64,000 nt of DNA from positions 1-64,000 of the forward strand of contig CAYXOL010000026.1 in assembly GCA_964467165.1 (NCBI GenBank), read 5' to 3'. The notes beneath the pieces were generated by a model that had not been told where the DNA came from, ran no database searches, and saw only the letters and a program-made list of their open reading frames with translations. This DNA comes from Clostridium_AD sp964467165 (GTDB lineage Bacteria > Bacillota > Clostridia > Clostridiales > Clostridiaceae). This document shows, piece after piece, positions 19,101 through 26,775 of the stretch. The translations under genes and the position numbers were made by a program. The stretch's first letter is position 1. Every line of letters begins with the position of its first letter.

Positions 19101-21002
19101 GATCCTAAGTTTAAGTAAATTTTCTGCAGGGATTTTACTTTTAGTATAATAACTTGAAAATTGACCTATTAAATTATCTTTTAAATAGTTTGATTTTGGA
19201 AGTTTAATTATTAAAAGATTTATAACCTCTAAGGCAGAAAGTCTTAAAATACTGCTTCTCTTATTTGTCATTAAAATTACATATTTAAACAATATAGACA
19301 AGTTGTCATGGTAGGGGTCCATGGGAACATATTTTGTTGTTTCCAATAAAAACAGTTGAGTTTCTGTGTTTGTAGAGCGAGATACTTCATAATATTTAAG
19401 AAGAATATTTCTATAGGGTATAAGCATGCTTTTTCTGCAATTTTCAAATAAAGACTTAACCATAATTTTAGTGCTATATCCCATCCAAGTTCTATGAGTT
19501 GGAATCATTTTGTGACTTGGATATAGTAATAAATTCAAATATTCTACAAATAAATCTGAACTTGAAATAGTAGGATCTTCTATATTTACATTTTTGGGAA
19601 TTTCCTTATTATAATCCTCGTCAAAAATAGCTATAAGCACACCGATAAGCTGAGCGCAAAGGCGTCTTATATCATCTTCAGAATGAGTTAAATTGTCATA
19701 GAGAAATTTCATGGTTTGTAGCTTTTGTTTTTGAGTTAAATAAGTAGAATATTCCTCAAAAACCATTATATATTGCCTTAAATTTTTCCAATGTTTTTCA
19801 CTTCGAGCTTGTTCTAATATTTCATCTAAAGAAAGTTCATCACGTAGTGTATGCATTAGGTTAATATTATGGTTTATAGAAAGAAATTTAAGGTTTTGAA
19901 CTATATCATTTCCTTGCATTAGAGAATAAATTGGAGCTTTATAAGTTCCTAGATTCTCATTGTTTTCTAGATTTGTGTTAATGCCAATACTAATCAAATA
20001 ATCTTCAAAATCTTTAAGCTTTGCATATACCCTTCTATATCTTTTTTCTTTTTTATCATCTACATTTTCTAATTTGTCCAGTATAACCTTAAAGGATTTG
20101 TCTAAGGAAAATATGTTCATGGTAGGACCCTTACTTGTTTCCAGATTTTTAACTCTAAAGTCAGAATAAATTAATATAAGTGATTCCAGAGATAGATTTT
20201 CAAGCTCTAAGTCCCAGGTAGAATGATTTATTGCAATATTTCTAATGTAATTTATTCCATATTTTTTAAACCATTGATCTGTATAATAGTAATGTAAATG
20301 AGGAACTCTTTTGAGATCTTCACCAAAGCAACCATATTTCCCAACATCATGCCCCGCAGCGGCTCCTGATACTCTTCCTAAATCTATTTTTACATTTTTC
20401 ACCTTTAGTTGCCTTGCAAGATGCAGTGCCAAATAATGGACTCCACAAATATGATCAAGGGTATTATATTTAAAAACCTCGCCATTTAGTTTCATCATTT
20501 CATATATGTAATCTTTCTTGAAACCTTTAGTAAATTTTATATATTCATCCTGAATTTCTAAATCATCTATTTCGTTTTGTAGTAAAAAATTCATGGCATA
20601 TTTATTTTGCCAAGTGTTATCCTCATAACTTTTTTGCATATTGCAGACAATTCTAAGAACAGATAAATATAATTCGGAGGCAGTTTGTAGATTATTATCA
20701 AGAGGTATAGCTACTGCATCTGGAAAGGATTTATATAATGTGAAATTATACAAGTACTTAAGCATATCCTTGGGTAATGGACCATTGCATAGCTCACTCA
20801 TAACATTCTCACAAATCAAAAGAGTACGTAGACATGTGAAATCTCTGCATTCTATCATAACCTTTAGATTTTCTAAATAGCAGGAGCTACCTAAAAATTT
20901 TTCAATAAGGGTTTTTGATATATTATGGTTTTTTAAATATTTTGTACTTAATAATTTTCTTGATATTTTTTGATTAATATCTTTAAAATCTATAGACTGC
21001 AT
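16140..21002 (-). CDS. 1620-residue multidomain protein: HD, HEAT-like, NadD-like, acetyltransferase-like, PRTase-like
   Basis: First gene of the minus-strand operon. Residues 165-290 form an HD domain (His184 in LDHICGVHY, GHDVGKYG at 217-224, His260, Asp281). About 300-915 is a long helical repeat region, HEAT-like. About 920-1105 is a nucleotidyltransferase of the NadD type (FFPGTFDPFSLSHKNIAKS at 922-940; end motif ISSSQIRNYI). About 1115-1290 looks like a GNAT fold (ending IELLYLHGFKRVE). About 1300-1600 contains RPVILVDNILHKGYRM near 1430, resembling a PRPP-binding loop. No signal or membrane segments. Shine-Dalgarno AAGGAGAGGG precedes ATG. Each domain call is by motif; the combined role is unknown, but most parts point to nucleotide or NAD chemistry. 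Confidence 0.8.
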   Translation of the reverse strand: MQSIDFKDINQKISRKLLSTKYLKNHNISKTLIEKFLGSSCYLENLKVMIECRDFTCLRTLLICENVMSELCNGPLPKDMLKYLYNFTLYKSFPDAVAIPLDNNLQTASELYLSVLRIVCNMQKSYEDNTWQNKYAMNFLLQNEIDDLEIQDEYIKFTKGFKKDYIYEMMKLNGEVFKYNTLDHICGVHYLALHLARQLKVKNVKIDLGRVSGAAAGHDVGKYGCFGEDLKRVPHLHYYYTDQWFKKYGINYIRNIAINHSTWDLELENLSLESLILIYSDFRVKNLETSKGPTMNIFSLDKSFKVILDKLENVDDKKEKRYRRVYAKLKDFEDYLISIGINTNLENNENLGTYKAPIYSLMQGNDIVQNLKFLSINHNINLMHTLRDELSLDEILEQARSEKHWKNLRQYIMVFEEYSTYLTQKQKLQTMKFLYDNLTHSEDDIRRLCAQLIGVLIAIFDEDYNKEIPKNVNIEDPTISSSDLFVEYLNLLLYPSHKMIPTHRTWMGYSTKIMVKSLFENCRKSMLIPYRNILLKYYEVSRSTNTETQLFLLETTKYVPMDPYHDNLSILFKYVILMTNKRSSILRLSALEVINLLIIKLPKSNYLKDNLIGQFSSYYTKSKIPAENLLKLRIFTLLNLKTSIPIFQKFCEEDYSKIPDIFLSNLKTATNWIKKKNQIDLLLNYTINKAPSTGLHTAIHFCNLLKVSAVESVRSRAGIAILKLMPILTLAERNEISVELLRALEIEGHRFTEYIPPYLGEILLWLQPVELNEIIDDLKIKIKISNENVKPLFLKTLGVCLANYPKYSNRFIEKSEDYDNRLLNILGILLNGLADYKTKVKESAIITFGKDVFGSKLLSLEEKIIIFKLASKKILTLITEDNTQQLLFLTNAAALNHIYRFISDFNFFIGEIDIPIPSKTAFFPGTFDPFSLSHKNIAKSIRNMGFEVYLSVDEFSWSKKTLPNLLRKNLLSMSIADELNIFIYPENFPTNISNPADLKQLKDNFSESQVYFVAGSDVIINASCYKKSVTKFSIHNFPHIIFERGKNKQLDEAKKKILGEIKLINLPSSYASISSSQIRNYIDDNRDISSLIDPLVQQYIYENGFYQREPQDKLSLAYPHIDIEFAEEFTESFIKKLSNACNDKELVFQILTDLSKKIAPKLVLIKDIQNHEILGFASMHWIRSNILYSELYDDKLSRYVRENSSGRIILIDLVYINNKEKSKEKNKILEQILITESLAYALSKDYEYAIFKPILQELYAPSLIELLYLHGFKRVETTDPSLIALVVDMNNPSVLNLDLENILKEPFRSSPRVKQIICSTRKRLQQAISNLYPGELVLSFDSDVLHQQMIKKVCSENSVPIKISHNKQTGDAMCVPYGDILDRYIVPNTVTKSLHTEKFFRPDIKTFHIAEFPYYLNLEHQIKMIKSFNRPVILVDNILHKGYRMKALDPLLKKESVNVTKIIAGILSGRGKDLMDMQHRDVDSVYFIPKLKVWFNENTLYPFIGGDALWRGTYPKRNLLPSINLILPYTYPVFIKNAPPKTLYELSRVCIENSIELLKVLENEYHILYTRNLTLASLGEVFTIPRCPDIGRDLQYDLNISPSHYLENDLQQLRRLDNIL

Positions 21003-21073
21003 ACATTACCCTCTCCTTCTTATGGAAGATAACTAGAAATTCAAAATTGTTAGTTACCTTGTAGTTAGCTGAA

Positions 21074-21103
21074 GTAAATAACAATTCATGGATTGTTATT
21101 TAC
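21074..21103. promoter_or_regulatory. Inverted repeat upstream of the giant-protein operon
   Basis: Perfect 12-bp arms (gtaaataacaat/attgttatttac) with a six-base loop lie 72-101 bases upstream of the ATG at 21002. It could be an operator for the minus-strand operon. A T-rich tail on the plus side would also allow a terminator reading, though no plus-strand gene precedes it. Confidence 0.5.
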
Positions 21104-21187
21104 ATTTTTCTCTTTGTGAATTATCTATAATCAAAATTATATACTTATAATGTGATTATTTATAGAGGATAATGCAATAATACTACA

Positions 21188-21225
21188 AAAAAAAGAAATA
21201 CCTTATTCAGGTATAAGGTATTTGC
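21188..21225 (-). terminator. Terminator of the small lipoprotein gene
   Basis: On the minus strand AAATACCTTAT and ATAAGGTATTT form a stem followed by CTTTTTTTTG. It overlaps the last codons of the lipoprotein gene. Confidence 0.75.
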
Positions 21226-21688
21226 AGAGTCCATAAAGATTATAGGCTTTATACATTTTACTTGTGTCAATGTAATCCATACTGTATCCTCCATCCCAGG
21301 GATATATGGAAATGAGATTTTCATTATATATATTTACAATATATTTATTTTTACTAAAGGTTAAAAATATTTTATATATTGGTTTATTTGGAATGTTAGA
21401 TGGTTTTTTTATGAAATTATCCTTATTTAATGAATCAAAAAAATGTGTAAAAGTAGATAAATCCTCCGCAGAAAAATCCTTCTTTTTATAAAAATTCATA
21501 TACAGAGTGTAAAGATCAGTGGGCTTTTCTAGGGACAAATCCTTCATCAATAAGTTGGTGTAATAATAATTGGTTGGTTTAGTCTTTGTAAAAATATTTT
21601 TATTAAATTTATAGTTACAGCCATATAGGTTTAAAGAGAAAAGAATACATAGTACAAATAGAATATATTTCTTTAAATTGACAATCAA
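21203..21688 (-). CDS. Small predicted lipoprotein, function unknown
   Basis: The frame is open from 21832, but the likely start is TTG 21688, which follows AAAGGATGTG and leads directly into a signal peptide (LKKYILFVLCILFSLNLYGC) with a lipobox LYGC. The mature part, about 140 residues, is Lys/Asn/Tyr-rich with no recognised domain; a DLYTLYMNFYKKKDFSAEDLS segment looks like a helical pair. It is probably anchored to the outer face of the membrane. It is divergent from the activase cluster; the two starts are about 155 bases apart. Confidence 0.65.
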   Translation of the reverse strand: MIVNLKKYILFVLCILFSLNLYGCNYKFNKNIFTKTKPTNYYYTNLLMKDLSLEKPTDLYTLYMNFYKKKDFSAEDLSTFTHFFDSLNKDNFIKKPSNIPNKPIYKIFLTFSKNKYIVNIYNENLISIYPWDGGYSMDYIDTSKMYKAYNLYGLCKYLIPE

Positions 21689-21842
21689 ACTATCACATCC
21701 TTTTACTGCCTTGTAAATAAAATATGATGCACAATTATATTTTATTACATAATATGTGAATATTAAATATTTTAGGAATATTTTTTTGATTAATAGTTCA
21801 GAATAGAGAAGTACTGAAAATTTGAAATGCAAGGAGGGAGTT

Positions 21843-22781
21843 ATGAAAGTTGGTGTTCCAAAAGGCCTACTATATTATAAATATCACCCCTTTATTGGAA
21901 GGTTTTTAATTGAATTAGATGTAGAAGTAATTACATCTCAAGATACGAATAAAGATATTTTAAATAAGGGAATTAAATACTGCGTTGACGAGGCTTGTTT
22001 GCCTATAAAGATATTTCATGGGCATATAATAGATATAAAGGACAAATGTGATTTATTAATAATACCAAGAATTATGAGGGTTCGACCTGGGGAGTTTATA
22101 TGTCCAAAGTTTTGTGGGCTTCCGGAAATGATAGTATATAGCATACCGGATTTGCCAAAATTAATGGTAGAACCTATATATGCTAGTAGTGAGAAGGAGC
22201 TATATGCTTGGTGTAAAAAACTTGGGAAAATGATTACCAAAGATACAAGTAAAATAAAAGCAGCATTTAACATGGCGTTAGAAGAGCAGAAAAATTTTAA
22301 ATTTGGTATTAAAGATGAAGGTTTTAAAACAACTATTGCTCTAGTTGGGCATCCATATAATATATACGACACTTTCATTAATATGAATGTAGTAAAAAAA
22401 TTAAATAAAATGGGCGTGGGTGTTGTAACAGAGGAATACGTAGAAGAGGATCAAATTAAATTACAAGTAAAGAGTCTTTATAAAAGGCCATTTTGGACCT
22501 TTGCTACAAATTCCTATGGGTTCACAAGGGCTATAGAAAAAGATAATAAAATTTCAGGAGCAATATATATATCTTCCTTTGCCTGTGGTATAGACTCTGT
22601 GGTACTTGAACTTATTAAAGAAGAAATTGAAGAACTTCCATTACTTATATTAAAAGTTGATGAACATACTGGTGAAGGAGCTCTAGACACAAGAATTGAG
22701 GCTTTTATTGATATGATAGAAAGGAAAAAAAACAATGAAAATAACATTTCCACATTTAGGAAACACATATCTTGCTGCTAA
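21843..22781 (+). CDS. DUF2229 protein (activase-associated, CoA-dehydratase-type)
   Basis: Begins KVGVPKGLLYYKYHPFIGRFL, typical for the DUF2229 domain found fused to or beside 2-hydroxyacyl-CoA dehydratase activases. Conserved Cys appear in CVDEACLPIK, FICPKFCGLP and FACGIDS; such Cys may hold an Fe-S cluster. ATG 21843 is chosen over the in-frame ATG at 21822 because AAGGAGGGAG lies directly ahead. Its 3' end overlaps the next gene by 47 bases in another frame, implying translational coupling. Substrate is unknown; there is no dehydratase subunit gene alongside. Confidence 0.82.
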   Translation: MKVGVPKGLLYYKYHPFIGRFLIELDVEVITSQDTNKDILNKGIKYCVDEACLPIKIFHGHIIDIKDKCDLLIIPRIMRVRPGEFICPKFCGLPEMIVYSIPDLPKLMVEPIYASSEKELYAWCKKLGKMITKDTSKIKAAFNMALEEQKNFKFGIKDEGFKTTIALVGHPYNIYDTFINMNVVKKLNKMGVGVVTEEYVEEDQIKLQVKSLYKRPFWTFATNSYGFTRAIEKDNKISGAIYISSFACGIDSVVLELIKEEIEELPLLILKVDEHTGEGALDTRIEAFIDMIERKKNNENNISTFRKHISCC

Positions 22782-23832
22782 AGCACTATTTGAGGGACTA
22801 GGAATAGAATGTATAATTCCACCTTTTACTAGCAATGAGGCACTAGAACTTGGTTCGAAAATTTCCCCGGAAGAAATGTGTTTGCCTTATAAAATTATGA
22901 TGGGTAATTATTTGCAGAGTATAGAGAAGGGTGCAGATACCATAATCATTGTTGGCAGCTGCGGACCTTGTAGGTTTGGTGAGTACTGTGAATTACAGAT
23001 GAACGCACTAAAGAGAATAGGACACGATTTAACTTTTATTGTAGTTGATAGTCCTTTTGACATTGGCAAGAAAGAATTACTAAATCGGCTATCTAAAATT
23101 TCAAATAATAGCACAAAAAGTAAAGTCCAAAAGATTATAGCACTGAAGACAGCCTATAAGGTAATTGAGCTAATAGAAAAAATTGAAGCCACAGCACATT
23201 ATTTAACGGGGTATGAAGTAAATAAAGGAGAATTTAAAAAGCTTTTAAAAGAATGTAAAATAGATGCTGCAAAAGCAAAAACACCCTATGATATGGTGAA
23301 TGTATTAAAGGAATATAAACATAAGATTGTGGCGGTTCCTATTAATAAACATAAATCGCCAATAAAAATTGCAATTGTTGGAGAAATTTACACTATAATT
23401 GAACCCTTTTCTAATCTTTATATAGAAGATAAACTTATGGATTACGGAGTAAGCACTAAAAGAATGCTTACACCTAGTTGGTGGATTAAAGATGCAGTAC
23501 TTAGTCCGCTGAAGCTTAATTCAATTGGAATTAGAATGGCATCTAGGGAATATCTTGCGCATTATATAGGTGGGCATGCTAGAGAATGTATAGGAGAAGT
23601 AATAATTGCAGAAAAAGAAAATTTCCATGGAGCAATTCAAATTTTTCCTATGGGATGTATGCCAGAAATTGTATCAAAAGCTATTTTACCTGCAATTTCA
23701 AACCAGAAAGATTTTCCAATAATGACTTTGGTGGTAGATGAAATGACTGGGGAAGCAGGATATATAACTAGAATAGAAGCATTTGTAGATATGTTAGAAA
23801 GGAAGAAAAGCAATGTACTATATGGGAGTTGA
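22735..23832 (+). CDS. Second DUF2229/dehydratase-like protein
   Basis: Starts MKITFPHLGNTYLAAKALFEGLG. It contains SPEEMCLPYKIMMGNYLQ, VGSCGPCRFGEYCELQ (three Cys) and MGCMPEIVSKAILP, typical of the second half of activase-linked proteins related to 2-hydroxyglutaryl-CoA dehydratase subunits. It has 365 residues. It starts inside the previous gene after GAAAGGA and overlaps the activase gene by 20 bases. In many bacteria these regions form one large protein with the activase; here they are separate but coupled genes. Confidence 0.82.
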   Translation: MKITFPHLGNTYLAAKALFEGLGIECIIPPFTSNEALELGSKISPEEMCLPYKIMMGNYLQSIEKGADTIIIVGSCGPCRFGEYCELQMNALKRIGHDLTFIVVDSPFDIGKKELLNRLSKISNNSTKSKVQKIIALKTAYKVIELIEKIEATAHYLTGYEVNKGEFKKLLKECKIDAAKAKTPYDMVNVLKEYKHKIVAVPINKHKSPIKIAIVGEIYTIIEPFSNLYIEDKLMDYGVSTKRMLTPSWWIKDAVLSPLKLNSIGIRMASREYLAHYIGGHARECIGEVIIAEKENFHGAIQIFPMGCMPEIVSKAILPAISNQKDFPIMTLVVDEMTGEAGYITRIEAFVDMLERKKSNVLYGS

Positions 23833-24769
23833 TGTAGGATCTGTAAGTACTAACATAGTGCTATTAGATAATACCTTAAAGGTTATTGAAAAGTTATATT
23901 TAAGAACAAAAGGAAAACCCATAAAGGCAATCCAATTTGGACTTAAAATTTTAGGCCAGGAATATGATAGTGAGCAAATAAGAGGAGTAGGTACAACTGG
24001 AAGCGGAAGACAAATGGCTTCTTTCTTAATAGGTGCTGACATAGTAAAGAATGAAATTACGGCTCACGCAGTGGCGGCTCTAGAAATTGACAAAGATGTA
24101 AGTACTATATTAGAAATTGGAGGGCAAGATTCAAAGATAATTTTACTTAAAAATGGAATAGTTACTGATTTTGCAATGAATACTGTATGTGCAGCAGGTA
24201 CAGGGTCTTTTATTGATAGGCAGGCAGAGCGGCTGGAGATACCTATTGAAAAATTTGGGGAATATGCAATAAAATCAAAATCACCTGTGAGAATAGCAGG
24301 GAGGTGTGCTGTTTTTGCGGAATCTGATATGATACATAAGCAACAGCTTGGATATAAGGAGGAAGACATAATAGGAGGCCTTTGTGAGGCCATGGTACGG
24401 AATTATCTTAGTAATGTAGGAAAGGGAAAAGATATTCAAAAAAAAGTGTTTTTCCAAGGTGGAGTTGCTGCAAATATTGGCATAAAAGCAGCTTTTGAAA
24501 AAGCTTTGGGAATTCAGATTTATGTTCCAGAGCACTACGACGTAATGGGAGCTATAGGGGCTGCAATACTTGCAAAGGAAGAACTTATGAAAAGTGGGAA
24601 AACAAATTTTAAAGGCTTTTCAGTAGCAACTAATGATTTTGTGCCTAGAAGTATTGAATGCAATGGTTGTGGTAATAATTGCGAAGTAATCCAAATAAAA
24701 GATGGAGAAAATATTGTAGGCTGCTTTGGAGATAGATGTGGAAAATGGAGCGGTAAGATGGTGATTTAA
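23813..24769 (+). CDS. ATP-dependent activase (BadF/BadG/HgdC family)
   Basis: An ASKHA-fold ATPase that drives an electron to low potential for a dehydratase-type partner. Motifs: GVDVGSVSTN (phosphate loop), GVGTTGSGRQMAS, EIGGQDSK, NTVCAAGTGSFIDRQA and GRCAVFAESD. The last two hold the Cys pair that binds the [4Fe-4S] cluster between subunits in HgdC. FQGGVAAN and VMGAIGAA complete the fold. The C terminus adds an extra Cys-rich tail (CNGCGNNCEV, GCFGDRCGKW), which suggests a second cluster or zinc site. It starts 20 bases inside the preceding gene. The partner is presumably one of the DUF2229 proteins. Confidence 0.88.
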   Translation: MYYMGVDVGSVSTNIVLLDNTLKVIEKLYLRTKGKPIKAIQFGLKILGQEYDSEQIRGVGTTGSGRQMASFLIGADIVKNEITAHAVAALEIDKDVSTILEIGGQDSKIILLKNGIVTDFAMNTVCAAGTGSFIDRQAERLEIPIEKFGEYAIKSKSPVRIAGRCAVFAESDMIHKQQLGYKEEDIIGGLCEAMVRNYLSNVGKGKDIQKKVFFQGGVAANIGIKAAFEKALGIQIYVPEHYDVMGAIGAAILAKEELMKSGKTNFKGFSVATNDFVPRSIECNGCGNNCEVIQIKDGENIVGCFGDRCGKWSGKMVI

Positions 24770-24770
24770 T

Positions 24771-24820
24771 TTAAAAATCACAGTAAAGGTAATTTTAATT
24801 GCCTTCACTGTGATTTTTAA
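24771..24820 (+). terminator. Terminator after the activase trio
   Basis: Arms ttaaaaatcacagt (24771-24784) and actgtgatttttaa (24807-24820) enclose a smaller inner stem (aaggtaa/ttgcctt). Confidence 0.85.
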
Positions 24821-25005
24821 TTTTCAGACTATTAAGGAAATATTTATTGTATAACATAACTTTTTTTAAAGAAGAGCATATATTATATTGAACAAATAAT
24901 TTAGTTTAGTTAATTAGATTATTTAAACAGCTAAAATTACAGATATGGAAAAGTGGACAAGAATACACTTTGATAATTAAATAAAATATAGGGGTGAAAA
25001 TATAA

Positions 25006-25974
25006 ATGGCTAATAAAATATATACTCACTGCTTGGACCCTGGACACGGTGGTAGTGATCCAGGAGCGGTAGGTACGCGTTCTCATGAAGCTGATATTGT
25101 TCTAGATATTGCTAAAATTGTAGGTAGGATTTTAGTAGAGAATGGACAAAATGTAATATATACAAGAACTACAGATAAATATTTAACCTTGCAGGGGAGG
25201 GCAACAATAGCAAATAACAACAAATGTGATACATTCACATCTATTCATTGCAACTCTGCTGTAAATAAAACCGCCCATGGTGTAGAGACCTTTTCCTACC
25301 CTGCATCTTCAAGTGGAGCAAAATTATCTAAATTTGTGCAGGCAGAACTTGTAGGAGCTACTGCATTAACAAATCGTGGATGTAAGACTGCGAATTTCGG
25401 GGTCTTGAGATTGAGTTATATGCCAGCGATTTTAGTGGAAACTGCATTTATTTCTAATATTGTAGAAGAAAATGCGTTATTACAATATGCCTTCCAAGAA
25501 AAAATAGCAATTTCAATTGTGAAAGGAATATTCTCATACTTGGGATTAACTTTCGATAAGTCTACCACAACATCAAACCCTCCAAAACTAGATGTAAATT
25601 TACTGTCATTGCAAAAATCTTTAAATAGATTGGGGTTTATTGGTGCGAATGGTCTGAAGTTAAGGGAAGATGGAATTTTAGGTACAAACAGTATATTTGC
25701 TATTAAAGCTTGTGAATCTGCGTTGGGGATTACCGCTTCTGGAACTTCCGGAGAAGGTATGGTAAATGCAATAAATTCTATTTTAGAAAAACCAATTCTT
25801 AAAGTAGGTTCAGTGGGAATTGCAGTAAGATATTTGCAAAGTAAACTAAGCATTGTTGTGGACGGAATATTCGGAAATAATACTAGAAATTCCGTTATTG
25901 CTTATCAAAATAAGAATGCACTTCAAGGTGATGGAATAGTTGGGAATAAAACTTGGAGCAAGTTAATAATATGA
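25006..25974 (+). CDS. N-acetylmuramoyl-L-alanine amidase with two peptidoglycan-binding repeats
   Basis: Amidase_3 domain (1-170) with the full zinc/catalytic set: His14 in DPGHGG, Glu28 in SHEAD, His80 in TSIHCNS and Glu144 in LVETAF. Two PG_binding_1-like repeats follow (about 195-255, LSLQKSLNRLG...DGILGTNS; about 260-322, VRYLQSKLS...DGIFGNNTRNSV). It cleaves the stem peptide from MurNAc. No signal peptide is present, as in phage endolysins that rely on a holin, and a holin-like gene follows 30 bases downstream. GGGGTG precedes the ATG. Confidence 0.9.
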   Translation: MANKIYTHCLDPGHGGSDPGAVGTRSHEADIVLDIAKIVGRILVENGQNVIYTRTTDKYLTLQGRATIANNNKCDTFTSIHCNSAVNKTAHGVETFSYPASSSGAKLSKFVQAELVGATALTNRGCKTANFGVLRLSYMPAILVETAFISNIVEENALLQYAFQEKIAISIVKGIFSYLGLTFDKSTTTSNPPKLDVNLLSLQKSLNRLGFIGANGLKLREDGILGTNSIFAIKACESALGITASGTSGEGMVNAINSILEKPILKVGSVGIAVRYLQSKLSIVVDGIFGNNTRNSVIAYQNKNALQGDGIVGNKTWSKLII

Positions 25975-26004
25975 GTGGCAATAACAAAAAAGGAGGGATA
26001 TAAA

Positions 26005-26211
26005 ATGTCAGAAATAAAAACTGTACAAGTGATAGCTAACAAGAAATGGTATTTGAGTAAAACTATTTATGTAAACACAATTATGTTAGTAGGAGTTATT
26101 GCACAACAAATTACAGGCAAAGAAATAATTACACCAGAGCTACAAGTAGTTATTTTATCCCTAGTTAATTTGATTTTAAGAGGCGTGACAAAGGAAAATA
26201 TAACCTGGTAA
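26005..26211 (+). CDS. Small phage-type membrane protein, holin-like
   Basis: A 68-residue protein. NKKWYLSKTIYVNTIMLVGVIAQ gives one membrane span, then ITPELQVVILSLVNLILRGVTKENI gives a second amphipathic segment. This W-x-x-SKT-N pattern occurs in small proteins next to phage lysins. The frame is open from 25975, but AAAAGGAGGGATATAAA fixes the start at ATG 26005. With the amidase it forms a lysis-like pair without other phage genes nearby. Confidence 0.65.
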   Translation: MSEIKTVQVIANKKWYLSKTIYVNTIMLVGVIAQQITGKEIITPELQVVILSLVNLILRGVTKENITW

Positions 26212-26219
26212 GTTAAATT

Positions 26220-26258
26220 AAACCTAAGACTTGTATAAAAGATAGTCTTAGGTTTTAT
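26220..26258 (+). terminator. Terminator after amidase/holin-like pair
   Basis: Arms aaacctaagact (26220-26231) and agtcttaggttt (26244-26255) are followed by a short T-rich run. Confidence 0.8.
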
Positions 26259-26421
26259 TTGTATAGAATAACTAATGAATTCCGTAGATTCAAGGACCAT
26301 AGAGATAATATTAATTGCATACTTACTTGAGGTGTAGATTTGTATTTTAAACATATTAGCATTATAATAGATATATTAGAAATATTTACTAATATTTTAA
26401 AAAAGTTTTTAGGGGGGAATT

Positions 26422-26775
26422 ATGAAACTTTTATTTTTTATATTAAATAGAACAGAGAGATTAGATGCAGTGTTAACTGAACTCGCACGGATTAACATCA
26501 GCGGTGCTACGATTTTGGAAAGCATGGGCATGGCTAGATTATTAAGTCATGAACATGATCGAGATGAAATTCCTTTTTTAGGGTCTCTTAGAGCATTTTT
26601 AAATCCTGAAAGAGAAAAAAGTAAGGTAATCTTTGCAGTTATAAAGGAAGACCAGCTAGAAGAAGCTGTCAGTGCTATCGAGTCTATAGTGGGAGATCTT
26701 TCACTTGAAGATTCTGGTGTAATTTTTAGTGTGCCAATTGATTTTACAAAGGGGATTAGAAAAATTGGAAAGTAA
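26422..26775 (+). CDS. PII-like small regulatory protein
   Basis: A 117-residue protein beginning KLLFFILNRTERLDAVLTELARINISGATILES, the beta-alpha pattern of the PII-like (GlnB-fold) superfamily. A later strand KVIFAVIKEDQLEEAVSAIESIV matches the second half of the fold. It lacks the GlnB T-loop uridylylation signature, so it is a divergent PII-like protein. GGGGGGAA lies before the ATG. Its 3' end overlaps the antiporter start by 11 bases. PII-like proteins next to transporters usually bind a nucleotide and gate the partner; here that is inference. Confidence 0.72.
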   Translation: MKLLFFILNRTERLDAVLTELARINISGATILESMGMARLLSHEHDRDEIPFLGSLRAFLNPEREKSKVIFAVIKEDQLEEAVSAIESIVGDLSLEDSGVIFSVPIDFTKGIRKIGK

